From contig CAJNDS010002546.1 of assembly GCA_905221605.1 (NCBI GenBank), positions 369,589 to 433,588 on the forward strand: DNA of 64,000 nt, read 5' to 3'. The notes below the pieces were generated by a model that had not been told where the DNA came from, did not search any database, and was given only the letters and a program-made list of their open reading frames with translations. The DNA comes from Symbiodinium natans (lineage: Eukaryota; Sar; Dinophyceae; Suessiales; Symbiodiniaceae). Each line of letters begins with the position of its first letter. Within the stretch, counting starts at the first letter, position 1. Both the position numbers and the translations under genes were made by a program. Below are positions 20,801-28,479 of this stretch, in pieces.

Positions 20801-22449
20801 TTGGGGTTTGGGGTTTAGGGTTTAGGGTTTAGGGTTAGGGGTTCGGGTTTAGGGGTTAGGGGTTAGGGGTTTGGGGTTTGGAGTTTGGGATTTGGGGTTT
20901 GGGGTTAGGGTGAGGGTTTACGCTTTGGGGTTCCGGGTTTAGGGCTCAGTTCGGACTTTGGGAGATTTCGGACGACTTTGTTTCGGGCTTTGCTTTTGGC
21001 CGGGGCTTTTCATACCAGGGTGACAGATTTGGGAACACACGCCTTGCCCTTGTGCATGAGGGTGTACAAAATCTAAGCCCTTAGACCTATAATTTCAATT
21101 GTGGCATCCACGAATCTGAGCAGGGATTTTAGACATTCTGCTGCACACTAGTTTTGAGCATCTTCCCTTACTAATCCCAATTCATGGGATCTCCAAGGAG
21201 GGTCCAATTCACAGGCTTCCTAGGTCTTGGGCGTCGGGTTTTAGTTTTGCAAATGATTGTGGTTTCGGGCTTTTGGGCCCCTAAACTTACGAGCTAGATC
21301 CGAGACCCTCGACCCCAGCTACTTAGGCCCTACAATCCCACCAGCTCAACTAGCAGACCTCTCCCCCCTCCCCTAATTTTGGCCCTAAACCCTAAACCCT
21401 AAACCCTAAACCCTAAACCCTAAACCCTAAACAGCCGGAGGTCGTCGATAGCACAGGGGCCGGAGACTTCTTTGCCGGCGGATTCCTTGCAGCCTGGCTA
21501 CGCAAAGAGCCGCCAGGATGAATCTGGATGGGTTTGGGGTTTGGGGTTTGGGGTTTAGGGTTTAGGGTTTAGGGTTTAGGGTTTAGTCTGAAAACATTCG
21601 TCATGTGAATTTTGTTCGGCTAGCTGGGGTGGTTCGTCTCTGGCTTGTTAGGTACCTTATATCCCCTGAATAGACCCTTCAAGGGATGATATGTGGTTCC
21701 CTAAACCCTAAACCCTAAACCCTAAACCCTAAACCCTAAACCCCACACCCTAAACCCTAAACCCTAAACCCTAAACCCTAAACCCTAAACCCTAAACCCT
21801 AAACCCTAAACCCTAAACCCTAACCTAAACCCTAAACCCTAAACCCTAAACCCTAAACCCTAAACCCTAAACCCTAAACCCTAAACCCTAAACCCTAAAC
21901 CCTAGCCCTAAACCCCAAACTCTATACCCTTCAAGGGATTACGTGGGGTGCTTCATTCCCTCATTCTCTACGAAGAACCAGTACAAAGTCCTTGGCTTCT
22001 TTCAGAGGGAGTGCTTTGGGTTTAGGCTTTAGGCTTTAGGCTTTAGGTTTTAGGCTTTAGGCTTTAGGCTTTAGGCTTTGGGCTTTGGGGTTTAGGGTTT
22101 GGAGACTCCAAACCAAGAGATAAACCAGCTCAGTCACCCTGAAGGGAGGCCCGCGCATGAAACTCTTCACCCCCAAAGCCCCCCAAACCCTCTAAACCCT
22201 ATCAACCCTATCAACCCTATCAACCCTATCAACCCTAAACCCTCAACCCTCAACCCTCAACCCTAAACCCTAAACCCTAAACCCTAAACCCTAAACCCTA
22301 AACCCTAAACCCTAAACCCTAAACCCTAAACCCTGCACCGCCTAAACCACAAGAGGCCCGCCAACTGCACTCCCTGGGGCCACGCCGCGGCTGCGGCAGT
22401 GCTCCAGGTTTTCGGCACCGACCTGGGCACCCAAGGCGGGTCTTGGGAG
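8641..22449 (+). CDS. PfkB/ribokinase-family carbohydrate or nucleoside kinase, multi-exon gene (span)
   Basis: Gene-level entry; exons are listed separately. PfkB-family enzymes transfer phosphate from ATP to a hydroxyl of a sugar or nucleoside. In order on the + strand I see the N-terminal-like LG..FF.G.VGGDA block (8641), a DGERSF block (about 10973), a LRDGQID helix (17190), an NEDEA block matching the family's N-x-x-E motif (18282), a VLTMGSQG strand (20676), the DSTGAGDFF signature with the anion-hole Gly and catalytic Asp (21435), and a GHAAAAVLQ C-terminal helix (22356). The exons from 19061 to 20676 to 21435 join phase 0 to phase 0, and 21435 joins 22356 by a GC-type donor. Substrate cannot be read from the sequence. 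The exons from 8641 to 15665 are less certain than those from 17190 on. A RING exon with a stop codon lies within the span. Confidence 0.75.
8780..8952. mobile_element. Inverted-repeat element, family C copy 1 (173 bp)
   Basis: Left end CTTGGAGGTTCTTGGTACTT and right end AAGTATCATGAACCTCCAAG are inverse copies with few mismatches. A short (TTTAGGG)n run sits inside (8816-8840). It lies directly downstream of the preceding exon candidate. The best copy of the family is at 61117-61287. Confidence 0.75.
8993..9060. mobile_element. Short inverted-repeat element, family P copy 1
   Basis: GTTAACCTTTAACCTTTTTG and downstream AAAAAGGTTAGCCG/GGGGCTAACC are degraded inverse copies. A cleaner 65-bp copy lies at 25274-25338. 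Confidence 0.45.
9061..10635. other. Intron-like stretch with repeat elements and a GTA/GCA-rich island
   Basis: Contains an element with partly inverse ends AGTGGTACCCTTTTT / AAAAAGGGTTGCTGG (about 9109-9207, family B), a family F element (about 9270-9369), and a 300-bp trinucleotide-rich island (9370-9660) open in several frames on both strands. No open frame here has a recognisable domain. Confidence 0.4.
10636..10726 (+). CDS. Kinase exon candidate (helix before the lid strand)
   Basis: Acceptor TTCCAG, then a 91-nt frame with LCLVAEHGLKVAAVRFTG, ending at a GTTTAG donor. In PfkB kinases a D-x-x-G-x-x-L-x-x-x-L-x-x-x-G-V segment follows the VG-D-D motif, and DRDSGEVLCLVAEHGLKV fits that pattern. 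Phase to the next block was not resolved. Confidence 0.5.
10973..11024 (+). CDS. Kinase exon candidate (DGERSF block)
   Basis: Encodes SKEDGERSFAYRTGAGLG followed by a GTGAAG donor. The dGeRsf.y..GA pattern is typical of the PfkB lid region. The acceptor is unclear because the preceding bases are CCCTAAA repeats; the exact start is uncertain. Confidence 0.5.
11527..11612 (+). repeat. (TTTAGGG)n array, about 12 units
   Basis: Near-perfect uninterrupted heptamers immediately upstream of the next exon candidate, an exception to the usual C-strand-before-exon polarity. Confidence 0.95.
11624..11688 (+). CDS. Short exon candidate, Ala/Ser-rich helix
   Basis: CCAAG acceptor and a strong GTGAGA donor bound a 65-nt open segment. 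In the phase that joins cleanly to 11993 it reads VASDALESGALSAALDQASD. It could be kinase or part of the RING gene; composition alone does not decide. Confidence 0.45.
11993..12056 (+). CDS. Exon candidate joining either the kinase or the RING-finger frame
   Basis: CACAG acceptor, GTCGTG donor. It reads SGKLDLVYFDAYSLLCP. This resembles the PfkB strand DLVYLDGYSL, but joined in phase (1 to 2) to the exon at 12200 it gives C-P-A-C, the first zinc pair of a RING finger, preceded by a Y-x-L-C-P context usual in RING proteins. The phase match favours the RING gene. Confidence 0.55.
12200..12408 (+). CDS. RING-finger protein, C-terminal exon
   Basis: RING fingers bind two zinc ions and usually recruit E2 enzymes for ubiquitin transfer. 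After a GCTCAG acceptor the frame reads CLHLCYEPMRYLPCAHG, then FHRHC, then RCPVCRKQL, and ends at TGA 12406-12408 after a short acidic, Gln-rich tail. The ligand pattern C-x-H...H-x2-C...C-x2-C is complete within this exon; the first C-x2-C is supplied by the upstream exon at 11993 (CPAC). The arrangement CP-x-CL...YEP-x-R-x-x-PC-x-H resembles RING domains of SPX-RING and TRIM-like proteins. The exon is embedded between kinase exons on the same strand, so it may be a nested or separate gene, or an alternative terminal exon. Confidence 0.8.
13042..13154. mobile_element. Inverted-repeat element, family A copy 1 (113 bp)
   Basis: Starts CTAGGACCCAGAGTAGGC and ends with a degraded inverse (TTCTTGGGTCTTG). 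The interior TTCCTTTATAAGCCCC...CAAAAGG is shared with copies at 25391, 47537, 54872, 56056 and 62682. Confidence 0.7.
13217..13321. mobile_element. Inverted-repeat element, family I copy 1 (105 bp)
   Basis: Ends CTTTGGAGTA / TACTCCAAAG are perfect 10-bp inverse repeats. The interior (GTTCTGGGTTCCTATTAT...AAGTATATACTTTTTT) is nearly identical to 49368-49470. Confidence 0.8.
13402..13498. mobile_element. Inverted-repeat element, family F copy
   Basis: ACTAGCAGTCCTTAATCGGG and downstream CCATTAAGGACTGTTAG are inverse; a C-run separates them. Related copies occur at about 9270 and 38879. Confidence 0.6.
14322..14595 (-). repeat. (CCCTAAA)n array, about 38 units
   Basis: One of the longest telomere-like arrays in the window, C-strand on +, with a few variants (CCCTAAG, CCCTAAAA, CCCTGAA). 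It directly precedes an exon candidate at 14620. Confidence 0.95.
14620..14655 (+). CDS. Kinase micro-exon candidate (helix before a central strand)
   Basis: CTCACAG acceptor, GTGCCC donor, 36 nt, phase 0. It reads EGLRKARSLGAK, which fits the PfkB helix A-x-x-x-A-R-x-x-G-A-K-V. Identification rests on this short match and gene order. Confidence 0.45.
14905..15032. mobile_element. Inverted-repeat element, family E copy
   Basis: TACCTTTAAAGTTGTACCC at the left is the inverse of GGGTACAGCCTTAAAGGGT at the right. Similar ends occur near 12548, 18026 and 22735. Confidence 0.6.
15469..15565 (+). repeat. 9-bp minisatellite (TCCCTCATT)n
   Basis: About eleven tandem units with one T variant. Single units of the same word occur near 21955, so the array probably grew from a dispersed element end. 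Confidence 0.9.
15583..15665 (+). CDS. Exon candidate, possibly kinase
   Basis: ATACAG acceptor; frame AGLNLGSSGIVLAQPCAK and on to a GTTTAG donor at the start of G-strand repeats. The family has a V-x-L-D-L-x-S-x-x-x-V strand at this point, which is loosely matched. Low certainty. Confidence 0.35.
15666..17189. other. Intron-like stretch with one open frame of unknown status
   Basis: Telomere-like runs at both ends. A 154-codon frame at 16281-16745 (+) is open and compositionally coding-like in its middle (HELIDEIIDVGYVSDKIRAI) but partly overlaps an open frame on the other strand and ends in repeat-derived Pro/Asn/Lys codons; I cannot assign it. Confidence 0.4.
17190..17250 (+). CDS. Kinase exon (LRDGQID helix)
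   Basis: GGCAAG acceptor. Reads HDSVLRHERLWRLLRDGQID. PfkB kinases have R-x-x-L-x-x-L-L-x-x-x-x-I-D just before the strand carrying N-x-x-E, and the next exon (18282) begins with exactly that strand in phase. The donor is unclear: GCCCGG follows GAT, while the open frame runs further. Confidence 0.6.
17289..17388. mobile_element. Inverted-repeat element, family J copy 2 (100 bp)
   Basis: GGTCCATGTACC at the left and its near-inverse GGCACATGGACC at the right. Internally it is the reverse complement of the copy at 7115-7208. It begins within 40 bp of the kinase exon. Confidence 0.75.
18282..18333 (+). CDS. Kinase exon (N-x-x-E motif)
   Basis: ACATCAG acceptor; reads VIMLNEDEAAALFKEET and ends ACG-G before GTTTAG, the donor being the first telomere-like heptamer. 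N-E-D-E is the magnesium/phosphate-related N-x-x-E motif of PfkB kinases, followed by the usual Ala/Leu helix. CCCTAAA repeats precede it and TTTAGGG repeats follow it. Confidence 0.75.
19061..19129 (+). CDS. Kinase exon (helix before VLTMG)
   Basis: TGCGAG acceptor, donor GTATCA. Reads DACAALSEHCELAAPFMQ and joins in phase 0 to VLTMGSQG of the next exon, matching the family's A-x-x-L-x-x-x...V-V-x-T-x-G pattern. Confidence 0.65.
19218..20098. repeat. 450-bp tandem duplication inside a kinase intron
   Basis: Two copies offset by about 451 bp (19218-19668 and 19669-20098) are identical over long stretches (GGGTCTCGGGTTTAGGGCTT onward) but differ in the number of CCCTAGA units (seven against four) and in a few bases at the left edge. 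Each copy holds an open segment reading ATDEALALEGLSLLGAHA; since flanking kinase exons join in phase without it, I do not treat it as a kinase exon. Confidence 0.85.
20676..20765 (+). CDS. Kinase exon (VLTMGSQG strand)
   Basis: CCCCAG acceptor and GTGCGC donor bound 30 codons beginning VLTMGSQGLWVSTG. In PfkB kinases this strand-turn lines the ATP site just before the GAGD loop. It joins phase 0 to phase 0 with both neighbours. Sequence at its 3' edge (CAGGAGGTGCGCC) is echoed at the start of the next exon (CCGGAGGTCGTCG). Confidence 0.8.
21435..21515 (+). CDS. Kinase exon with PfkB signature DSTGAGDFF
   Basis: ACAG acceptor. Reads EVVDSTGAGDFFAGGFLAAW, the PfkB family signature 2: the GAGD loop forms the anion hole and the Asp is the catalytic base. 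After AAA-GA a GCCGCC donor-like site lets it join the exon at 22356 in frame; reading on instead meets TGA at 21519-21521, so this could otherwise be taken for a stop. Confidence 0.9.
21700..21907 (-). repeat. (CCCTAAA)n array, about 28 units
   Basis: Nearly perfect C-strand heptamers upstream of the last kinase exon, with single variants (CCCCACA, CCCTAAC). Confidence 0.95.
22013..22088 (+). repeat. TTTAGGC variant array
   Basis: About nine tandem units TTTAGGC (some TTTGGGC), a locally homogenised variant distinct from adjacent TTTAGGG. Confidence 0.85.
22356..22449 (+). CDS. Kinase C-terminal exon (GHAAAAVLQ helix)
   Basis: AAGAG acceptor; reads ANCTPWGHAAAAVLQVFGTD. In adenosine-kinase-like PfkB proteins the last helix has the form N-x-x-A-A-x-x-V-x-x-x-G. 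Joined by the GC-type donor at 21510 the junction reads WLRKEPANCTPWGH. The 3' end is not fixed; the open frame continues to about 22449. Confidence 0.75.
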
Positions 22450-23451
22450 ATTGGGGGAGATTTTGGGGGGGTTTGGGGTTTAGGGTTTAGGGTTTCGGGT
22501 TTAGGGTTTTGGGTTTTGGGTGGTGCGTTCTCGGCTGGATGTTGAGGGTTTTGGATATGGGGTAGGGCGTGGCGCTTCCCCACCCCTCCCCCTCCCCGCC
22601 GCCCCTTCCTGAGTTCCCCCCTTAAAGAACAATCCCTAAACAACCTGAATTTATGGGGGGAAGCTAGGGACTGTAGTATAGAAGCGGGGTAGTAGGGGAA
22701 CCCTAAACCCTAGACCCATGAACTCAAGGGATACTCGGACCCGTAAGAAAGTATCCATAAGAGGTTTCCGTTGTGATACTCCTTGTATGGCCCTTGTAAT
22801 CCCCTTGGAGGATCTTGAACAAGTGTCCCCAAACCGGGTACAATCTTAGGGGTCCAAGATAGGGTTTAGGGTTTAGGGTTTAGGGTTTCCCATGATTGAA
22901 GCGGCACATGTTCTTTGCCATCCAGCCATCATTTGTAGGGCTCAAGAGGGGCAACGTTTGGGGCGGGCTCTTTGTCATTACATACCCACCTGTTGTGGTT
23001 TGGGGTTCTGGTTTGAGAATGCAATCCCTTCCCAAACTACCACCCTACCCAATGCAAGAGCCAAACTACCACTAAACCCTTACGCCTCAAATGCTCTTGA
23101 GTTTGGCCTCGTAAACCCTAAGCCAAGAGGGTTTTTATAAACGCCCCCCAATTGCTCTTGAGCTTGGCCTCGTAAGCCCTTAGCTAAACTTGCTAAACCT
23201 ATGTGGGCCACAGGTTTGGGTAGGGGGGTGGTCCCAGGGTTCATTGCGTTTCGGAGGCCTCTTCAGCCGCTTAAGTCTTGCTGCCCTGCAGGGTTTAGGG
23301 TTTAGGGTTTAGGGTTTAGGGTTTAGGGTTTAGAGTGTAGGGCTAGGGTTTAGGGTCCAGCATAGTTTGCACCTTAGACCCTAAACCCAAAAGTTTAGGG
23401 TTTCGGACCCTAAACCCTAAACCCTGAACCCTACACCCCACTGCCTCTCAG
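22450..23451. other. Repeats between kinase and next exon series
   Basis: Telomere-like runs, a degraded family E element (about 22735-22857), and an open stretch 22892-23140 (+) with no recognisable motif. The kinase 3' end or UTR may lie here; I see no clear polyadenylation site. Confidence 0.35.
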
Positions 23452-23515
23452 GGTGGCAGCGACTTCGAGCAAGCTGCAGCGATGCGAGGGCAAAATTGTC
23501 GCTGAGTCTTTGAGG
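23452..23515 (+). CDS. Short exon candidate, unrecognised protein
   Basis: TCTCAG acceptor, GTTTTA donor; reads VAATSSKLQRCEGKIVAESL. First of a series of short open segments up to 31.6 kb, all +, each preceded mostly by CCCTAAA and followed by TTTAGGG runs. Confidence 0.4.
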
Positions 23516-24034
23516 GTTTTAGGTTTAGGGTTAGGGTTTACAGGTGTCAACAAGGGATTTAGGGTTAAGGTTTAAGGTTTAGGGTTTAGGGTTTTGGGTT
23601 CAGGGTTACTGTAGGGTTTAGAGTTTACTGTAGGGTTTGTGGCGTAGGGAAGCTCCAAGCTTCGGACATGTGCGGATTTCATGTTGGATAGGACTCGGAG
23701 TACAGAGCTCAGGGCTTTGCCTGGCAATGAGTTTAGGGTTTAGGGTTTAGGGTTTAGGGTTTAGGGTTTAGGGTTAAGGGTTTAGGGGCTTGGGCGTAAC
23801 CTTATCTCCCACCTGCAACCACTGCAACCCTCAGAATCCTCGCCACATAGGCATCAACTACATGAACTGTTGGGTTTCGGGGGTTTAGGGTTCAGGGTTT
23901 CTGGTTTAGGCAGTAGAACGGCAGTTCCTGAGATCAGCGGGGTGCCGAGGCTTAGGATTTAGGAGTTAGCGTAGGCTTTAGGGCTTAGGTCCCGCCCTAG
24001 GAGCTCTAAACTCCAAACCCAGAGAATGCCCTCC

Positions 24035-24140
24035 TAAACCCTAAACCCTAAACCCTAAACCCTAAACCCTAAACCCTAAACCCTAAACCCTAAACCCTAA
24101 ACCCTAAACCCTAAACCCTAAACCCTAAACCCTAAACCCC
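24035..24140 (-). repeat. (CCCTAAA)n array, about 15 units
   Basis: Near-perfect C-strand heptamers upstream of the exon candidate at 24189; a C16 tract follows. Confidence 0.95.
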
Positions 24141-24188
24141 GAGCCCAACGGAAAAGCCCCTCCCCCCCCCCCCCCCCCTCTAAGACAG

Positions 24189-24241
24189 GACGGGAAGAGC
24201 TTCCTTGAGGTTGACTTCGAGTACAAGGACGCCAACCATGG
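24189..24241 (+). CDS. Short exon candidate, unrecognised protein
   Basis: AGACAG acceptor, GTCAGG donor; reads GKSFLEVDFEYKDANH. Strongly coding-like composition, no family recognised. Confidence 0.5.
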
Positions 24242-24304
24242 GTCAGGCTTTACAGTTTTGGGGTTTAGGGTTTACGGTTTAGGGTTTCGGTTTAAGCCTC
24301 AGTT

Positions 24305-24418
24305 GTTAAGGTATTTGGTGGTTTACGGAAATAAGGGACCCTAATATAGACCCCCCGACTAGTAGGATCCCCTTAAAATGAGGAGCCCAGTAAGGTACCC
24401 CCAAATTTCGAAAACCCC
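24305..24418. mobile_element. Dispersed element, family H, reverse copy
   Basis: GGTTTACGGAAATAAGGGAC...AGTAAGGTACC is the reverse complement of the sequences at 25068 and 60733 (GGTACC/ATACCTTA...CTTTCGTAAACC). Confidence 0.6.
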
Positions 24419-24913
24419 TATTTTGTTGAGGCACTTAGAAGTGAGTTACCATACAGCAGGGGCTGATGGTTCAGGGAATTATATGATGGGTCCATTAGAG
24501 CGGCCCATGTTGACGGGCAGAGAGGTTGGTGGGGCTCTGAGAAGTACCCTAGGTTTTTCCTACAAGTACCCCTTTTTCTAGGGTCTATGTAGGTGACTCT
24601 GATACTCTGGGTACACCGAACAAAAGCAAGAAAAAAATAAGTTCTCCTACTTTGAAGGGGAAAAGGAAACGATGTAGGTTTACTAAAACCCTGGCGCCCC
24701 TTGACTTGTGATGGTCTCACAAGCCAGCCTTCACCAGGAATCTGTCCGTACCCTAAAAATTTACAACCTACATAGCTAAGATTCCTGAGCTCCCACCCTG
24801 CCTTCATGAATTGGCAACTCGGGGCCTAAACCCTGATCCCTAAGCCCTGAACCCGAAACTCCCTAAACCCTAAGCCCAAAACCCTAAACCCTAAACCCTA
24901 GACCCTTACTCAG

Positions 24914-24988
24914 AACCAGTCAGACAAGCATGGAGGATGGTACGCTGAGAGCTTCAAAGACCTTGGGACAACTCCCCGAGGCGCGGGG
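24914..24988 (+). CDS. Short exon candidate, frame ambiguous
   Basis: Two open readings: after CTCAG, NQSDKHGGWYAESFKDLGTT; or after AACCAG, in phase with 24189, TSMEDGTLRASKTLGQLPEA. Both look coding-like; phase favours the second, composition slightly the first. Confidence 0.4.
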
Positions 24989-25067
24989 GGGAGATGGGGT
25001 TTAGGGCTGACGATGCATGTGGGGGTGATATGGGGTTTAGGGTTTAGGTTTAGGGTTTCCGAAATGA

Positions 25068-25182
25068 GGGGTACCTTATCAGGGGTCCCTATTCTACGGG
25101 AATCCTACTATTTTTTGGGGGGGGGGGGGTTTATATTCGGGGTCCCATACTTTCGTAAACCCCCATGTAGGATGAAGGGGTA
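25068..25182. mobile_element. Dispersed element, family H copy
   Basis: GGTACCTTATCAGGGGTCCC...CATACTTTCGTAAACCCCC closely matches 60733-60834 and, in reverse, 24305-24418. Confidence 0.65.
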
Positions 25183-25273
25183 TTGTAGCGACTAGGGCCG
25201 GCTCGGGGCCTTGAGGGTAGCTCGATGGACGCCAGGAGTGATGAATGTAATCTCTAGATCTTAGTAGTAGAGT

Positions 25274-25338
25274 ATGTAACCTTTAACCTTTTTGGGTTTA
25301 GGGTTTTCCCTTAAAATCCAAAAGGTTAACCTTTACAT
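25274..25338. mobile_element. Inverted-repeat element, family P copy 2 (65 bp)
   Basis: ATGTAACCTTTAACCTTTTT at the left, AAAAGGTTAACCTTTACAT at the right, near-perfect inverse; a single GGGTTTAGGG lies at the centre. Confidence 0.75.
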
Positions 25339-25390
25339 CCCCTAGGTACTGGACAACTGAGAGATGGGCTGTCAGGAAATTCAACCATCC

Positions 25391-25506
25391 TTAGGACCCG
25401 GAGTGGGCCCCCTTATTTCCTTTCTTAGGGGTTGGGGGATCCCCTAAGAAAAACCCCTTAAACCAAAATAGGTACCCGTTTATTCCAAGGTTACTCCTGG
25501 GTCTAG
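25391..25506. mobile_element. Inverted-repeat element, family A copy 2
   Basis: TTAGGACCCGGAGTGGGC at the left, GTTACTCCTGGGTCTAG at the right. Interior CCCCTTAAACCAAAATAGG shared with other copies. Confidence 0.7.
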
Positions 25507-25590
25507 ATCTTGTTTCCTTTGTAGGGTTTAGGGTTTAGGGTTTTGGGGTTTAGGGTTTTGGGGTTTAGGGGTTTAGGGGGTTTGGGGAAG

Positions 25591-25646
25591 CTGGTCAAAA
25601 AGACACTTTGCAAAGGGATGAAAGCACCAGTTTGTGCCCGGCGCAG
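25591..25646 (+). CDS. Short exon candidate, basic protein segment
   Basis: GGAAG acceptor, GTTCCC donor after CGG-CGC-AG; reads LVKKTLCKGMKAPVCAR. Unrecognised. Confidence 0.45.
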
Positions 25647-25827
25647 GTTCCCTGATTTAGGGTTTAGGGTTTAGGGTTTAGGGTTTAGGGTTTGAGGGGC
25701 CAGGCTCCCTTAGAAACATCCTCACAAGAGAGAGAGCACCTTTCTACTGGGCAACGGAAGGCGGGGCTTGTCGACCTGGGTTTAGGGTTTAGGGTTAAGG
25801 GGTGAGGATGTTAAGTCGTTGTCATAG

Positions 25828-25986
25828 GTTTCCCTACTTCCCCCCTCTATACTACCCCCCCTACTTTCTCCCCTTAAAAAGCCCTTAGTTAGGCTTAATT
25901 CTTCCCAAATAGCCTGAATTCTGGGAACCTAGGGGGGTGAGGCGGAGGGGTAGTATAGAGGGGGGTAGTTGGTAGTTGGGGAATCC
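25828..25986. mobile_element. Inverted-repeat element, family G (159 bp)
   Basis: CCCCCCTCTATACTACCCCC at the left and its inverse GGGTAGTATAGAGGGGGGTA at the right, with outer ends GGTTTCCC / GGGGAATCC. Single clear copy seen in the window. Confidence 0.75.
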
Positions 25987-26379
25987 ATGACGGGGAGTTG
26001 CAGTAATTATTTTGGCGCAGATCTGCGGTTCATCGTGACGTTATGGTACCCGACTCTCCATACTCTGTCAAGCAAGCGGTTCTGCTTCCTGAAAGTGACG
26101 CCACTTGAACTGCAGGCAGGCCTTGTAAGACAATTGCAGGTGGAGGGCAAAAGGTCAAGCATGCCCAGCCCGACGAAGTACCTAGTCATGCACACAGCAG
26201 ACAAGCTTTCGCATGCCAATTCTTCGGAAACAACGCCTCGTATGGAAGCTTTCTCAGTTCACTCAGTCCTTGCTCGTGTATACGAAGCATCCACGGAGTG
26301 GCGCAGCGACTGTATGGCCGCGCTACAAGAGACAGATGGCAATCACCTATTTTGTAGGAGAATGGCTGCAGAGTCATAG
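25987..26379 (+). CDS. Possible terminal exon, unrecognised protein
   Basis: An open frame runs to TAG 26377-26379 through one of the few 900-bp repeat-free stretches in the window. It reads LELQAGLVRQLQVEG and later HTADKLSHANSSET. A second + frame (26213-26431) and minus-strand frames are also open, so coding status is uncertain. A 16-bp-stem hairpin lies downstream. Confidence 0.35.
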   Translation: MTGSCSNYFGADLRFIVTLWYPTLHTLSSKRFCFLKVTPLELQAGLVRQLQVEGKRSSMPSPTKYLVMHTADKLSHANSSETTPRMEAFSVHSVLARVYEASTEWRSDCMAALQETDGNHLFCRRMAAES

Positions 26380-26729
26380 TCGATGGAACCCCTGGCATGA
26401 TACGCAGCCAGCGACGGCGCGGTGCTGCTGAGATTTGCATCTATGAACTGGGTCCGGGAAAGTGCAAGACCAGCGCCGAGACAGATCGATAGTTTGATGT
26501 TCGCGCGACACAGGTTTGGACATGCGTATTGAATTGCGCTAGCACGGCATGCAAGGAGGTGCAGCATGGAAGAACAAAGGGAGGCCGACCTGCATGTCAC
26601 CCCTGCGAACATTCGCGCACTGACTAGGGCACGTCGATGCGCACTCATGTGAGCCCCCGCTCGTGAGGTACTGCGGTTAGGGGGGCAGATTCACAACAAC
26701 AGGAGAGCTTAGCTTCGCTGCACATCGCC

Positions 26730-26780
26730 AGACACGGCTGACATGTTGGAACGTCAAGTTCCGCCATGTCGGCCGTGTCT
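26730..26780. other. Perfect-like hairpin, 16-bp stem
   Basis: AGACACGGCTGACATG and CATGTCGGCCGTGTCT are inverse with one mismatch, separated by 19 bases (TTGGAACGTCAAGTTCCGC), which can themselves pair. Outside the telomere-repeat context. Confidence 0.8.
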
Positions 26781-27028
26781 AGAATCCCAAATCTCATCCC
26801 TTGCCGCGCTCCCTTCAACCAAGCGACACCCCACAAGCCGCGTTGCGGACTTTGTCCGATAAGTTGCTAGGCCGGTAGGACTGGTGCCCTGGGATCACGT
26901 TGGCCTTTGAAGCTGTTGGGTAGCAACTTCAAATTTTCGAGGGTTTCGAGGCTGGTTCAGGCTCCCAAAAAAGGAAACCCTAAACCCTAAACAGGAACAT
27001 TGGAGCTTCAGGTAGGAACACAATCCAG

Positions 27029-27088
27029 GCAACCGCCGCGGCGGTGTCCGCCGAGATTGAGAGGGCCAGGGACTTTGCTCAGCAGTTT
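27029..27088 (+). CDS. Short exon, amphipathic helix, unrecognised protein
   Basis: AATCCAG acceptor, GTAGGG donor, 20 codons: ATAAAVSAEIERARDFAQQF. Joins a following exon at 27401; the donor-side CAGTTTGTAG is echoed there as CAATTTGCGG. Confidence 0.55.
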
Positions 27089-27400
27089 GTAGGGTTTAGG
27101 GTTTAGGTTTTTGGGTTTAGGGGTTTTGGAGTACTATACTGTAATACAGTTTGTAGGGTTAGCTACTCATTGCTTGAGAACCTCGAGAAAATATGAATTT
27201 TCTTCCTTATCAAAGGTAATATAGGGATGAGTAATTTGTTATTCTTTTTGGGGTCTTAAGCAACCTGGAGTTAAGGGTGCTTCAGGGTTCAAAGTTTTAG
27301 GGTTTGGTTTTGTCTAAGGTGCAGTCCAGGGTTTGCATTTCAGGGTTAAGAACCCTAAACCCTAAACCCTAAACCCTAAACCCTAAACCCTAAACCCTAG

Positions 27401-27488
27401 ACCAATTTGCGGAAGAGGTTTTGCGCTTCGGGTTTGAGGGCTGCGAGGGAAACATTTTTTGCAAGCTTGAGGGGCTGGATGATGTGGG
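27401..27488 (+). CDS. Short exon, acidic unrecognised protein
   Basis: CCCTAG acceptor from the C-strand repeats; GTTTAG donor from the G-strand repeats. Reads QFAEEVLRFGFEGCEGNIFC then KLEGLDDVG. Probably continues the protein of 27029. Confidence 0.55.
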
Positions 27489-28479
27489 GTTTAGGGTTTA
27501 GGGTTTAGGGTTTAGGGTTTAGGGTTTGGGGTTTAGGGTTTAGGGTTGTTGGAGCTCCCGGCTCAGGCTTTCGGCCGAGGGTTGCGGGCTGTGTTTTCAT
27601 TGTATCATTGCCCACTCTACAAACAAGAAGGCGCTTTCTACCCCAAGCCCAAAGCCGGAAGCCCTAAACCCTAAACCCTATACACTGTGAACCCTGGGCG
27701 TCAACACCGACTCTTTCCTTCCCCCATCTTGAGCTGAAGCTCTGTACAAGACTCCAAAGCCACACCAAGTCACCAAGCTCACAAAGCTCTTGAGCCCTAA
27801 ATTCCAGACACCAAAAGATTTGAAGGGAAAATCCTAAAACCCCAAACCCTGAAACAAAAAAGAAAACAAAAAGATATCCCGAAAGTTCGAAACCCGTCTG
27901 AGGTCGAAATCTTCGGCCTGAAGGCTCCCCTCACCTCGGCCGAGGCCACACAGCCCCCTGGCTGCATTTAGAGGTTGCGGTCCTGTAAACCCTATACCAT
28001 AGAAGCCCTAAACCCTAAAGCCTAAACCCTAAAGTTAGGCTAAAGGAGCTTGGGGTTTGGTGTTTAGACTTTGGGGTTTGTGGTATGGCTCCTTTGTTGA
28101 CATTGACCCACCATAATTATAACCTTATTCTAGACACCCTGAACGCCCCAGATGGGTGGTACTTCAAACGAGGACCCCTTCAGAAGTACGGCACCCTTAA
28201 AAGCAGGATTCCAAAAAGGACCCTCATTTAGAGCTGTACCGATATACCCTGAGCCCCTACACCCTGCAACCAGCTCAACGTACATACGTACAAGCCTTGC
28301 GCCCACCAAAGCCCCGTGTCGACATAATTTGATAGATAGGTCGATAGACGTAGCCACAGAGGAAAACAGACACTTCACAACCTAAGTCCTCGACCCTCGG
28401 CCCTAAACTCTAGACCCTTAGCCTGAGCCTCACCCCCGCCCCCGCTATACACACGCAAAAAAAGAAAAGTTCTTCCTGA

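Noticed and set aside
28100-28385. Paired open frames on opposite strands
   Set aside because: No motif, no splice context, and parts match degraded family E words.
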